NCBI RefSeq assembly: GCF_003173595.1
Contig: NZ_QGNZ01000001.1
Span: 930,001-994,000 of the forward strand
Length of the DNA: 64,000 bases
Reading direction: 5' to 3'
Source: Pedobacter yonginensis
Lineage (GTDB): Bacteria; Bacteroidota; Bacteroidia; Sphingobacteriales; Sphingobacteriaceae
Below the pieces are notes generated by a model. It had not been told where the DNA came from and did not search any database. It saw only the letters and a list, made by a program, of their open reading frames with translations. The first letter of the stretch is position 1. The number at the start of each line of letters is the position of its first letter. The position numbers were made by a program, and so were the translations under genes. This document shows, in pieces, positions 9,020-17,270 of the stretch.

Positions 9020-9922
9020 CTAACTAAAAATATCAAAAGCCAATCGGTAGGTATTACAGTGTGCATCTACTATGTCTTTAATATCCGTTGAATAACCACC
9101 ACCCATACTAACCTGTACCGGAAGTCCTTTTGATTTAAACATTTCCAGCACATGCCGATCTCGCTCTTTACAGGCCATTTTAGATAAGGATAATTTACCA
9201 AGTTTATCCGTGGCCAAAACATCAACACCAGCCAAGTAAAATACAAAGTCGGGTTTTGAAATTTCAAGGGCCTTGTTTAGGTTAACATTTAAAAGGTTCA
9301 GATATTCCTCATCTTCAATGCCATCAGCCAAGGGAACATCTAAGTTTGATATTTCTTTCCTAAAAGGAAAATTCTTATCGCCATGCATGGAAAAAGTAAA
9401 TACATTTGGGTTGTTGGTAAAGATTTCTGCGGTACCATTCCCCTGATGAACATCTAAATCGATGATTAAGATTCGATTAGCCAATTTATTATTTAATAAG
9501 TAGTTAGCACAAATGGCTTGATCGTTTAACATACAAAATCCTTCACCCCAGTTGCTTCCTGAATGGTGGGTGCCGCCGGCGACATTAAATGCAATTCCGA
9601 ACTGTTGGGCAAATGCTGCTCCATCAATGGTGCCTTGAGTAATGCGCAACTCTCGCTCAATAAGCTGTGCACTCAAAGGGAATCCTATTCTCCTTTGTTC
9701 TTTTGGCGATAAGGTAAGATGCTTTAGCTGTTCCCAATACTCTCGATTGTGGGTAGAGAGAATAATCGCTTCGCTGACTGGCTCTGGACTGAAAAGATTT
9801 TCTTGTGTAATGGTGCCCTCATGCAATAGCTGTCCCGGAATAAGTTCGTACTTAAGCATGGGAAAGCGATGACCTTCAGGCAGTGGATGCGCATAAATAG
9901 GATGCCATGCAATTTTAATCAT
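9020..9922 (-). CDS. Histone deacetylase family protein
   Basis: This 300-aa protein belongs to the arginase/deacetylase superfamily, closest by eye to the short HDAC11-like bacterial branch. The hallmarks are in order: NVAGGTHHSG with the paired active-site His near residue 118, DLDVHQGNGT with Zn-binding Asp and His near 155, AGVDVLATDKLGKLSLS with a further Zn Asp, and GGGY with the catalytic Tyr. The natural substrate in bacteria is usually unknown (acetylated small molecules, polyamines or proteins). Its ATG overlaps the bestrophin stop codon by one base in a TAATG junction, indicating translational coupling. Confidence 0.88.
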   Translation of the reverse strand: MIKIAWHPIYAHPLPEGHRFPMLKYELIPGQLLHEGTITQENLFSPEPVSEAIILSTHNREYWEQLKHLTLSPKEQRRIGFPLSAQLIERELRITQGTIDGAAFAQQFGIAFNVAGGTHHSGSNWGEGFCMLNDQAICANYLLNNKLANRILIIDLDVHQGNGTAEIFTNNPNVFTFSMHGDKNFPFRKEISNLDVPLADGIEDEEYLNLLNVNLNKALEISKPDFVFYLAGVDVLATDKLGKLSLSKMACKERDRHVLEMFKSKGLPVQVSMGGGYSTDIKDIVDAHCNTYRLAFDIFS

Positions 9923-10782
9923 TAACTTAAAATTTCCTCTACGTGCTTTTCAATGTTATTACAGATGGTGTCCACAGGCAAGTCGTTCGCATCAATGCCG
10001 AAAGGGTCTTCTATTTCTTCAGCTATCAACTCCAAACTCGCTAATACATAGAGGATAAAAGGAACAATTAAGACAAGAAAATAACCTAAACTAAACACCC
10101 AACCAATTGGAATGGTTAGCACATACACGAAAATGAATTTCTTGATAAATGCACTGTAGGAAAATGGAATTGGGGTATTCTTGATCCGTTCACAACCTCC
10201 ACAAATATCCGTAAACTGATTCACATCATTGGTTAATACAATCAGCTGTTCTTGTGATATTAATTGTCTTTCCAATAGTTCATACAACCTCGTAATCATG
10301 CTGCTGGCAATTTGATTTGGAATGTGTTTTCCATCTTCAACTTCAATTAGGAAGCTGTTTTTACCGAAATACTTCTTTTCCCTTAAATGCTCTTTCAGTG
10401 CGAAAGCATATTTGGGGATGCCGTATTCAAAAAAGCGCAAATCTTCTTCGGGTAGCTTGAGGGCTTTGATTTTCATGGCAAAGTTTCGGCTTACATTTGT
10501 TAGTGAGCCCAATAACTTGCGTCCGTCCCACCATCTATCGTAAGAGGTGTTGGTTCTAAACACCAGAAGCATAGAGATTACAAAACCTAAAAGGCTGTGC
10601 ATCATGCCCACATTACTTACATAACTGCTTTTGGAAAGCTGAAAAAAATTGAGTTCAAGGAAAGCCACCACTCCAGAGAAAATGGCAACGCTAAGCATCA
10701 ATGGCCATAACTTTCTAAATGTATCTGCCTTATGGATGTGGAATATAAACGTAAACCAATCTTTGGGATTGTAATTAATCAT
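9922..10782 (-). CDS. Bestrophin-family channel protein
   Basis: A 286-aa inner-membrane protein of the bestrophin/UPF0187 family. WFTFIFHIHKADTFRKLW at the N-terminus, LGFVISMLLVFRTNTSYDRW followed by WDGRKLLG, and PFGIDANDLPVD near the C-terminus are the expected blocks. The FRTNTSYDRWW stretch is the family core. About four hydrophobic helices are seen. Bacterial bestrophins form pentameric ion channels; homologues differ in anion or cation selectivity and this cannot be read here. It is translationally coupled to the deacetylase downstream, although no functional link between the families is established. Confidence 0.88.
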   Translation of the reverse strand: MINYNPKDWFTFIFHIHKADTFRKLWPLMLSVAIFSGVVAFLELNFFQLSKSSYVSNVGMMHSLLGFVISMLLVFRTNTSYDRWWDGRKLLGSLTNVSRNFAMKIKALKLPEEDLRFFEYGIPKYAFALKEHLREKKYFGKNSFLIEVEDGKHIPNQIASSMITRLYELLERQLISQEQLIVLTNDVNQFTDICGGCERIKNTPIPFSYSAFIKKFIFVYVLTIPIGWVFSLGYFLVLIVPFILYVLASLELIAEEIEDPFGIDANDLPVDTICNNIEKHVEEILS

Positions 10783-10831
10783 ATATGGATCTTATTGTTT
10801 ATTGATTTTAGCTTAATTGGATGATGTAACA

Positions 10832-12121
10832 CTAGCGGTTCAAGATTTTCTGACTCACTTCCAACAATACCTTTCCGGTTTGATAAATGTCTTCGAAAGA
10901 GTTATAAAGGGGAATCGGGCTTAAGCGGATTACATCTGGTTCTCTCCAGTCGCCAAGTACATGCTGAGCCACCAGTCCGTCGAAAATTTGTTTTCCTTTT
11001 TCTGCTGCAATGATGGAAAGCTGAGCACCCCGATCTGCTGGATTTTTTGGCGTTATAATTTTGTATTGCTCCACTCCCAAATTCTTATTTACTTGATTAA
11101 TAATAAATTCTAAATACCCAGTTAAATTAATACTTTTATTTCGGAGTGGTTGAATAAAGCCTGCCGATTCAAATATTTGTAAAGCTGCATGATGCAATGC
11201 CATTGGTATTACCTGTGTACAACTCACTTGCCAACCATCTGCACCTGCTTCTGGAACAAATCCCTTTTCCATCTTAAAGCGCTTATCCTCTTGATAGCCC
11301 CACCAACCCGCCAAACGACTCAAATCGCCATTAAAATGCTTTTCATGCACAAAAATTCCACTGATACCCCCAGGTCCAGAATTTTGATACTTGTACGAAC
11401 ACCAACATGCAAAATCTACACCCCAATCATGCAGTTTTACCGGAACATTTCCGGCAGCATGGGCTAAATCAAAACCAACAATTGCGCCGACTGCATGACC
11501 AGCTTTGGTAATGGACGACATATCGAACCATTGCCCAGTGTAATAATTGATGCCTCCGAAGAGAACCAAGGCAATCTCATCGCCGTCTTTTTTGATTTGA
11601 GCAACAATATCTTCCGTCCTTAATGTTTCTTCGCCATCCCTCGGAAAAACCTCTATAATCGCCTCCTTTGGGTCGTAACCATGATACCTCACTTGACTTT
11701 CTATGGCATACTGATCGGAAGGAAAAGCACCGCCCTCCATTATGATTTTAAAGCGTTGTCCTTTGGGTTGATAAAAACTTATCATCAACAAGTGCAAGTT
11801 TACCGTTAAGGTGTTCATTGGGCAAACTTCAGTCTCTAATGCGCCAACTATTGGCGCCATTAACTTTTTAAGCGCCTTATGATAAAACATCCAAGGTTCT
11901 TCTCCATCAAACCAACCCTCTACGGCAAGGTTAGCCCAGTTATCCAACTGCTTGTTAAGCACCTCTTTTGCTGCTTTAGGTTGAAGTCCTAAAGAGTTAC
12001 CACACAGATATATAAATACTTTATCATTCTGCTTAGGAAAGTGAAATTCAGACCTGAATTTACTTAAGGTATCATGACTATCTTGCGCCTTGGCAAAGGT
12101 TAAACTGTTTTCGAATTTCAT
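10832..12121 (-). CDS. kynU: Kynureninase
   Basis: KynU is a PLP enzyme that cleaves kynurenine or 3-hydroxykynurenine to anthranilate or 3-hydroxyanthranilate and alanine. The 429-aa length is normal. The N-terminal IYLCGNSLGLQPKAAKEVL and the block VGFDLAHAAGNVPVKLHDWG are characteristic. Lys244 in WCSYKYQNSGPGG is the predicted Schiff-base lysine. No other tryptophan-catabolism or quinolinate gene is in the window, so it could serve tryptophan breakdown or de novo NAD synthesis with partners elsewhere. The next gene starts 49 bases downstream, so co-transcription with the bestrophin-deacetylase pair is possible. Confidence 0.93.
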   Translation of the reverse strand: MKFENSLTFAKAQDSHDTLSKFRSEFHFPKQNDKVFIYLCGNSLGLQPKAAKEVLNKQLDNWANLAVEGWFDGEEPWMFYHKALKKLMAPIVGALETEVCPMNTLTVNLHLLMISFYQPKGQRFKIIMEGGAFPSDQYAIESQVRYHGYDPKEAIIEVFPRDGEETLRTEDIVAQIKKDGDEIALVLFGGINYYTGQWFDMSSITKAGHAVGAIVGFDLAHAAGNVPVKLHDWGVDFACWCSYKYQNSGPGGISGIFVHEKHFNGDLSRLAGWWGYQEDKRFKMEKGFVPEAGADGWQVSCTQVIPMALHHAALQIFESAGFIQPLRNKSINLTGYLEFIINQVNKNLGVEQYKIITPKNPADRGAQLSIIAAEKGKQIFDGLVAQHVLGDWREPDVIRLSPIPLYNSFEDIYQTGKVLLEVSQKILNR

Positions 12122-12137
12122 TCCTCAATATTACAAA

Positions 12138-12168
12138 AAAAGCAGGTATCGTTTCCAAACCTGCTTTT
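12138..12168 (-). terminator. Rho-independent terminator
   Basis: The 10-bp stem AAAAGCAGGT/ACCTGCTTTT has an 11-base loop. On the minus strand it leads into a T-run, about 110 bases beyond the flavoprotein gene that stops at 12282. It lies just upstream of kynU and would insulate it from that gene. Confidence 0.7.
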
Positions 12169-12281
12169 AAAGAAATTATATTTAACGTGAGTTCGGGATA
12201 ATAAAAAGGTTTTTAAGATTACTCAAATTGGCAATGCCGCTTGACCTTTACATTGAGCCTTAAACCGAAATAAATATTTAA

Positions 12282-12770
12282 TTAAAATTTCATCGTATCG
12301 TGTTTTCCCAAATCAGGCGTTTCACCAGTCACAATCGCTTTCAATGTACTGAATAATACCACAATTTTCGAAGATGATGAATCCCAATATTCAGCCTCAT
12401 CTGGTGTTACCTTGATTAAGATTAATCTTGGATCTTCAACACCATCTGGGAACCAGGCTTTTACAAATGGCGAGAAATATGATTCTTTCCTAACTTTATC
12501 GTCAACGAGTTCGGCCTTACCTTTAACAGTTAAATACGTGTTGTTAGAAGGATCGCTGTAAGCTAAAAGCACATTATCATCTTTTGATATTTCTTTAGAT
12601 TTAAGTGAATACTCATTGGTGTAGAACCAAATGCTTCCATCATCTTCAATTTTGGCTGTGCCCATTGGTCTGCTTCCAAATTCATCGCTTGCAGAAAATG
12701 TGGTGAACATACAAGTACGCACGCTTTCTGCCATTTCTTTTAAAATCGATATATTTTTTTCGTTTTTCAT
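12282..12770 (-). CDS. Pyridoxamine-phosphate-oxidase-fold protein (GS26-like)
   Basis: A 162-aa split-barrel flavin-binding-type protein of the general stress protein 26 group. Signatures are RTCMFTTFSASDEFGSRPMG near residue 18, GSIWFYTNEYSLKSKEISKD, and the strand VLLAYSDPSNNTYLTVKGKA. The tail PRLILIKVTPDEAEYWDSSS is typical for this branch. Such proteins bind FMN or FAD or act in stress responses; the reaction is generally unknown, and it is not the vitamin B6 enzyme PdxH. It is probably transcribed alone, with a terminator downstream. Confidence 0.85.
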   Translation of the reverse strand: MKNEKNISILKEMAESVRTCMFTTFSASDEFGSRPMGTAKIEDDGSIWFYTNEYSLKSKEISKDDNVLLAYSDPSNNTYLTVKGKAELVDDKVRKESYFSPFVKAWFPDGVEDPRLILIKVTPDEAEYWDSSSSKIVVLFSTLKAIVTGETPDLGKHDTMKF

Positions 12771-12824
12771 CTTTTAAGTATTTGAATGAAAAACAGGCTG
12801 AGGGGCAAAATGTTTGAGCGAAAT

Positions 12825-13430
12825 TTAAACCTTATTGGGTTTACTTACATATTTATTTCCTTTTACAAAAAATCGCAAAGGCAGAAGTGCGTGTTCTTGA
12901 GCATACGCAACGCCTACACGTGGCACAACTGAAATTTCATCTTGGGTGTAAGCTATGGATTGATCTTCGATCCAGATTTCCGTTCCGTTCAAATCTTTTG
13001 CGTTAAAGGATTTATCAATGCCTAGTGCTTTGGCAGCAGAACCCGGCCCCGATGAAATCGCGCTCTTGGTGTAAGGCATCTTTCTTCGCTCTTCCATTAT
13101 TTCTCGGCCAATCAATGGTTCGATGGCTCTAATCAAAATGGCATGGGGATCATCTTTTACAGAACTAACCACATTAAATAGGTTGTGCATGCCGTAGCAC
13201 AAATATACATAGGCAATACCTCCTGCACTGTACATGATTTCGGTACGGTTGGTTCTACGACCACCATACGCGTGAGAAGCCTTATCCTTAACTCCAAAAT
13301 ACGCTTCTGTCTCAACAATGATTCCTGCTGTGATTTCCCCCTCAATTTGAGTGTACAAAACTTTACCAAGCAAATCTTGAGCTAGAAAAACGGCATCTTG
13401 ATTTTGATAATAGGCTGGTGGTAACTTCAA
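12825..13430 (-). CDS. DNA-3-methyladenine glycosylase (AAG/MPG family)
   Basis: A 201-aa base-excision glycosylase that removes alkylated purines such as 3-methyladenine. It matches the AAG/MPG fold: LAQDLLGKVLYTQ, IVETEAYFGVKDKASHAYGG with the catalytic Glu near residue 42, RTNRTEIMYSAGGIAYVYLC followed by YGMHNLFNVV, and the SGPGSAAKALGI loop. It starts two bases after the stop of the fRMsr gene on the same strand, so both are likely in one operon concerned with repair of alkylation and oxidation damage. That pairing is inferred from adjacency only. Confidence 0.92.
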   Translation of the reverse strand: MKLPPAYYQNQDAVFLAQDLLGKVLYTQIEGEITAGIIVETEAYFGVKDKASHAYGGRRTNRTEIMYSAGGIAYVYLCYGMHNLFNVVSSVKDDPHAILIRAIEPLIGREIMEERRKMPYTKSAISSGPGSAAKALGIDKSFNAKDLNGTEIWIEDQSIAYTQDEISVVPRVGVAYAQEHALLPLRFFVKGNKYVSKPNKV

Positions 13431-13432
13431 AA

Positions 13433-13921
13433 TTAGTTAAACTTATTATTTAATAGGATTTGTATAACTTGCTCTAAATAAATCTGATCGGTATCATCAA
13501 AATGATTTAAGTATTCGCTATCTACATCCAACACCCCTACTACTTCTCCATCTTTTATTAGGGGTAGAACAATCTCTGATTTGGATGCTGTAGCACAGGC
13601 AATATGTCCTGGAAATTGATCCACATCGGGCACGATTATCGTTTTTACCTCTGCCCATGATGAACCACACACACCTTTGCCTTTTTTAATCCGCGTGCAA
13701 GCCACTGGACCTTGGAATGGGCCTAGTACTAATTCATCTGATTTAACAAGGTAGAAACCTACCCAAAACCATCCAAACTGCTCTTTTAATGCTGCACAAA
13801 CGTTCGCCATATTGGCTACGAAATCTGTTTCGCCGGTGAGAAGTGCTTGAATTTGTGGAATCAAGGATTCATATTGTTCTGTTTTGGACGCTGTTTTATT
13901 GATGATTAAATCTTCTGCCAT
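13433..13921 (-). CDS. msrC: Free methionine-(R)-sulfoxide reductase, GAF type
   Basis: A 162-aa single GAF domain with the fRMsr signature: FGWFWVGFYLV, LGPFQGPVACTRI, GKGVCGSSW and FPGHIACATASKSEIVLPL. The three cysteines expected for catalysis and disulfide relay are present at residues 75, 85 and 109. The enzyme reduces free Met-R-SO in the cytosol with thioredoxin. A TAACTTTG promoter box lies about 25 bases upstream. The gene is the first of a two-gene unit with the alkyladenine glycosylase. The presence of all three cysteines argues against a plain sensory GAF domain. Confidence 0.9.
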   Translation of the reverse strand: MAEDLIINKTASKTEQYESLIPQIQALLTGETDFVANMANVCAALKEQFGWFWVGFYLVKSDELVLGPFQGPVACTRIKKGKGVCGSSWAEVKTIIVPDVDQFPGHIACATASKSEIVLPLIKDGEVVGVLDVDSEYLNHFDDTDQIYLEQVIQILLNNKFN

Positions 13922-13944
13922 TAGATTTCTTTAATTAAGGATTA

Positions 13945-13952
13945 CAAAGTTA
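13945..13952 (-). promoter_or_regulatory. Candidate -7 promoter box
   Basis: On the minus strand TAACTTTG is an exact TAnnTTTG match, about 24 bases before the ATG of the fRMsr gene. No clear -33 TTTG was found at the usual spacing. Confidence 0.45.
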
Positions 13953-14105
13953 AACATCATATTCTGATTTCGGTTTTTTATGATGCCACATTAACAAAAT
14001 TGGCATTTGCATTACAAATATCCTTAAGCGATAGAATATTGCAATTCTTTAACCGCACAATTGTTTCTAAAATCATTAGTTTTGACCAAATTAATCCTTT
14101 TGAAC

Positions 14106-14792
14106 ATGATTGTAGCTTTAACTATAACGAAGTACCGAACCGCCACCATTCCCTTTGCTTTTATTGGAATGGCGTTTTTACGCTTGCCCTTATGGTTAAA
14201 TAAAAAGTGCGCCTTTTGGAAGTTAATGGGTAGCGGGAAAGACGCTCAGGTTGACTTAGCACCCGATTTTAAGCATTGGGCAATCCTTACTACTTGGGAA
14301 ACCCGAGAGGATTATGATGAGTTTAACCACAATTCTATCGTGATGAAATGGTTTAGATGGTTTGGAAAGGAAGAGTTTACCATTTTACTTAACCCTCTAA
14401 CTGCACATGGTTTGTGGTCTGGAAAACAACCTTTTACACTAGATAACAAAAACAAACCCATAGGAAAGGTTGCGGTAATTACCCGAGCTGCAATCAAATT
14501 TAAAAAAGTTAAGGAATTTAGAGATAATATTAAAAGGGCAGCAGTTTCTATGCGCTCGGCTCCGGGATTTATTCTATCGGCAGGAGTTGGAGAAAACCCT
14601 TATTTCGATCAAGCTACATTTTCCATTTGGGAGGATGTTGAAAGCATGAAGAATTACGCCTACAAATCTTTCGACCATGCTGATGTAATCAAAATGACTA
14701 GGGCACGCAAGTGGTATTCTGAAGAACTATTTGCCCGCTTTGAAATTCTTGAAGTACGGGGCACCTTGAATCAAAAATCGATAGAGATATAA
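14106..14792 (+). CDS. Spheroidene-monooxygenase-like protein
   Basis: The 228-aa product resembles the CrtA (spheroidene monooxygenase) family. Matching blocks are CAFWKLMGSGKDAQVDLAPD, HWAILTTWETREDYDEF, GLWSGKQPF, the repeated-half segment AAIKFKKVKEFRDNI, and a C-terminal RARKWYSEELFARFEI. CrtA oxidises carotenoids in phototrophs, but no carotenoid gene is nearby, and many non-phototrophic homologues have no assigned substrate. The start MIVALTITKY was chosen over an ATG 15 codons upstream that adds a hydrophobic leader. It is followed 34 bases later by a small unknown gene. Confidence 0.65.
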   Translation: MIVALTITKYRTATIPFAFIGMAFLRLPLWLNKKCAFWKLMGSGKDAQVDLAPDFKHWAILTTWETREDYDEFNHNSIVMKWFRWFGKEEFTILLNPLTAHGLWSGKQPFTLDNKNKPIGKVAVITRAAIKFKKVKEFRDNIKRAAVSMRSAPGFILSAGVGENPYFDQATFSIWEDVESMKNYAYKSFDHADVIKMTRARKWYSEELFARFEILEVRGTLNQKSIEI

Positions 14793-14826
14793 TTTAAACA
14801 CCGCTTACCATTAAGATTAAAACAAA

Positions 14827-15078
14827 ATGAGAGTAATAGCAGAGCTTCCGCATCCTGAATGTAAAATCACCATCTTCTCGATGAACCAAAAATACATTGT
14901 AAAATTTGAACAGGGCACATTTGAACAGAGCTATAAATTAGCTGAATTAGATTTGAGTGGAGGGGGAGTAAATGATGTGTTTGAGATTTTAGATGAAACC
15001 TTCATCGCGACGGTTATAGAGAGATTTAAGCTGATGCGCTCCGATTTTACACTAGCGTATAAAAGGCATCAATTTTAA
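14827..15078 (+). CDS. Hypothetical protein, 83 aa
   Basis: A short soluble protein that I do not recognise. It begins MRVIAELPHPECKITIFSMN and continues with QKYIVKFEQGTFEQSYKL, a run of alternating residues that suggests a small beta-sheet, then ends with a helical, basic segment. There is no signal peptide and only one cysteine. It follows the CrtA-like gene by 34 bases on the same strand and is probably co-transcribed, but no function can be inferred. Confidence 0.6.
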   Translation: MRVIAELPHPECKITIFSMNQKYIVKFEQGTFEQSYKLAELDLSGGGVNDVFEILDETFIATVIERFKLMRSDFTLAYKRHQF

Positions 15079-15341
15079 GTAATTAAACCCTCTAAACAAC
15101 TGATATACAACACGTAATCTATTCAATCAGAATTTTATTTGGCATTTTCAAGGTAAGTTAGTGCAAATAAAGACTAAATTTTAAACCATTACATTAACAT
15201 CGTAAATTTAAGATACTGAATATTAGGTCAATAAATACGTTTACAGAATTTTATTTTGAGTGGAAAAAGCGCCAAATAATATAACGTAAACCCCTTTTAA
15301 CTGATAATAACAAGAGCTAGAAGAAATCTAGTATTCTTAAG

Positions 15342-15362
15342 ATGCTGAAATAAATTCAGCAT
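15342..15362. repeat. Intergenic hairpin repeat (ATGCTGAA type)
   Basis: The 400-base gap 15079-15479 is AT-rich and without a convincing gene. It contains ATGCTGAA-ATAAA-TTCAGCAT followed by GACGGAT, a perfect 8-bp hairpin. A decayed relative lies at 31501-31517. Nearby is a short CTAG-flanked hairpin around 15317-15332. Nothing else was identified in the gap. Confidence 0.5.
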
Positions 15363-15479
15363 GACGGATTGTTGATTCAGCCTGTCGGATGGGTTGAAAG
15401 TATCGTCACCTTCAATTGAATTCAGATACGTGGTTTTCTTTCAGAGATATATTTATTATTCCGAGCGCACATTTTTCAC

Positions 15480-15812
15480 TTATAAAATCACAGTATCGTG
15501 AACCACTACCCTATACCAGTTTTGCGAGAATTCTGCTACGGCATCAAGATGAATTTCATCTTCTTGGTAAGCATTGTGATCTTCTAGGGAATCGAAAGTT
15601 AAGGTTAGCGAATAGGTAAATGAATTATCGGTTACGGGGCGAACTGGCGTGTGCGCAGCCAAACCATAACTGAGTGTTTTGATGTAGGAGATTTTTTTAA
15701 GGGTTTCGAAAAAATTAGCGAAATTGCTTACTTCAGCTTTGCTTAACTGAGGTTTAAGCCAAAACATTACATAGTGCTGTATCTGTCCTTTTTTTGTTGG
15801 TTCTGTCTGCAT
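15480..15812 (-). CDS. Dabb family stress-responsive protein
   Basis: A 110-aa dimeric alpha+beta barrel (Dabb) domain. It shows IQHYVMFWLKPQLSKAEVSN at the N-terminus, the conserved SYGLAAHTP motif near residue 48, and SLTLTFDSLEDHNAYQEDEI with the C-terminal WYRVVVHDTVIL strand. The start was set at MQTEPTKK because the upstream 23 in-frame residues extend beyond the family. Dabb proteins are small dimers, some linked to stress, with no general reaction known. No enzyme context is apparent here. Confidence 0.85.
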   Translation of the reverse strand: MQTEPTKKGQIQHYVMFWLKPQLSKAEVSNFANFFETLKKISYIKTLSYGLAAHTPVRPVTDNSFTYSLTLTFDSLEDHNAYQEDEIHLDAVAEFSQNWYRVVVHDTVIL

Positions 15813-15863
15813 ATTTAATTTAAGTTGCGTTAAATATATAAAACCATTTGGATGGGCACAAAA

Positions 15864-15890
15864 AAAGCGGCTATGAAACATAACCGCTTT
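15864..15890 (-). terminator. Rho-independent terminator
   Basis: A hairpin with a 12-bp stem (one mismatch), AAAGCGGCTATG against CATAACCGCTTT, has a 3-base loop and leads into seven T on the minus strand. It lies 18 bases beyond the glycine-zipper lipoprotein gene. Confidence 0.75.
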
Positions 15891-15908
15891 AAAATATTAT
15901 AAAAAAAA

Positions 15909-16406
15909 TTAGTTTTTAGGTTGTACACGACCTGATTTTCTGTCTTCGCCTCTACCGATTAAATAACCACCACCTGCTCCAACTAAACCACCAATCACTG
16001 CACCTCTACCTTTTTTCTTGTCGATTAAAGCACCACCAACTGCACCTGCAACACCACCAATTACGGATCCTTTTGCAGCATCACTCCAACCTTTTTTCTT
16101 AGCGGTAGCTTGTGTACCACCATAGGTGCTTGATGAACCTCCTGAACCTGAACTTGCGTAAGATGCTGATCTAGCGCCTGACCTTCTTGCTGCTGCTAAA
16201 GCGGCTTCTTGTTTAGCTTGCTCTGCTTGTTCTTTTTTAACTAGCTCTACTTTTTTAAAGCTGTCTAAGCGTAAACTATCTTTTACAGCTTTGATGGCCA
16301 ATTGTTTTTCTGCTTCTTTTTGTTTTAATGCTGCTTCTTCTTTTGCTTTGTTGTTACAAGCAAACATTACAGAACTTAATGCGATTACTACAAATATCTT
16401 TTTCAT
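15909..16406 (-). CDS. Glycine-zipper lipoprotein
   Basis: The start at MKKIFVVIALSSVMFAC was chosen since it gives a lipobox Cys17; a longer in-frame start adds 19 charged residues. After the anchor, residues 18-70 form a Lys/Glu/Ala-rich, coiled-coil-like helix, then a Ser/Gly-rich linker. The C-terminal region GSVIGGVAGAVGGALIDKKK with GRGAVIGGLVGAGGGYLIG is a glycine zipper, as in outer-membrane-associated Gly-zipper proteins. Membrane or cell-wall association is likely. A dedicated terminator follows. Function unknown. Confidence 0.8.
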   Translation of the reverse strand: MKKIFVVIALSSVMFACNNKAKEEAALKQKEAEKQLAIKAVKDSLRLDSFKKVELVKKEQAEQAKQEAALAAARRSGARSASYASSGSGGSSSTYGGTQATAKKKGWSDAAKGSVIGGVAGAVGGALIDKKKGRGAVIGGLVGAGGGYLIGRGEDRKSGRVQPKN

Positions 16407-16547
16407 AATTTCAATTTTTTGTAATGAAGCGAGTTCAGCTTTTGATGTCCTAACCTTAGCCAAACAGGTTTCACGGGATGTGTTTTTTTAGTTATTACAC
16501 ATACTAAAGAAAAAATGATGCCAAAAAGTTTTTAAAATTTCTATTAT

Positions 16548-17270
16548 TTAAATCAAATCGGAATACCAAAAACCTATTTCTGTACTAACAGCCTCATTTT
16601 CAACATCCAAATCGGCGCATTTTATTGGCGTATTAAAGGTTCTGAATACAAGGTCTCCGAGTTGGAAATCAATCTTCTGCTTAAAAATAGGTCCTTCAAA
16701 TGCAAAAGTATGAAACTCTCCGTTTTCTCCGCAGGGATCAATGGTAGGTGATAAAGCTTTGATTAATTCAGTTGTGATTACTTTTCCACACAGGTGTTGG
16801 AGATTTTGTTGCGCACAAACAATGATGGTTTTATAGTGCAGTTTTAAAAATTCATCAATTAAAAGCGTTGTGTTTTTATCCCACAAAGGGAAAATGGCTT
16901 TTAAACCTAGCTCTGCAAGTTTATCTTCTCTGTATTTTCTCAAATCAGCTAGAAATATATCTCCAAAAATAGCGTGGGTTATGCCTTTTTCCTTTAATGA
17001 AGTTAATTGCTGATGCATGATTCGGTCGTACGTTTCCATATCAGGCATATCTGGAAGCTTAATTTGTATTAGCGGGATCCCGATGCTTTCCGCTTGCTTA
17101 ATCAAGAGTTCTTCTCGTACACCATGCATCGACACACGATTGTATTTTTCGCTTAACGTAGTGACTAGGTATTTAATCTCAATTTCTGGATTTTGCAGGG
17201 CGTAGTGAAGTGCTAGCGTGCTGTCTTTCCCGCCACTCCAATTGAAGATACATTGCTTTTTAGTAATCAT
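16548..17270 (-). CDS. Dph6-like PP-loop ATP pyrophosphatase
   Basis: A 240-aa adenine-nucleotide alpha-hydrolase of the diphthine-ammonia ligase family. The PP-loop is FNWSGGKDSTLALHYAL near residues 9-25. Typical downstream blocks are SMHGVREELLIKQAESIGIP and AIFGDIFLADLRKYREDKLA, then DPCGENGEFHTFAFEGPIF. Eukaryotic Dph6 amidates diphthine on elongation factor 2, but bacteria lack diphthamide, so the bacterial reaction is unknown. It overlaps the Sir2 gene by 11 bases and ends a block with a BtuF-like protein. A B12-related role is inferred from context only. Confidence 0.8.
   Translation of the reverse strand: MITKKQCIFNWSGGKDSTLALHYALQNPEIEIKYLVTTLSEKYNRVSMHGVREELLIKQAESIGIPLIQIKLPDMPDMETYDRIMHQQLTSLKEKGITHAIFGDIFLADLRKYREDKLAELGLKAIFPLWDKNTTLLIDEFLKLHYKTIIVCAQQNLQHLCGKVITTELIKALSPTIDPCGENGEFHTFAFEGPIFKQKIDFQLGDLVFRTFNTPIKCADLDVENEAVSTEIGFWYSDLI

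Noticed and set aside
14000..14203. Plus-strand frame of 67 codons
   Set aside because: Overlaps the CrtA-like gene in another frame and lacks conserved features.
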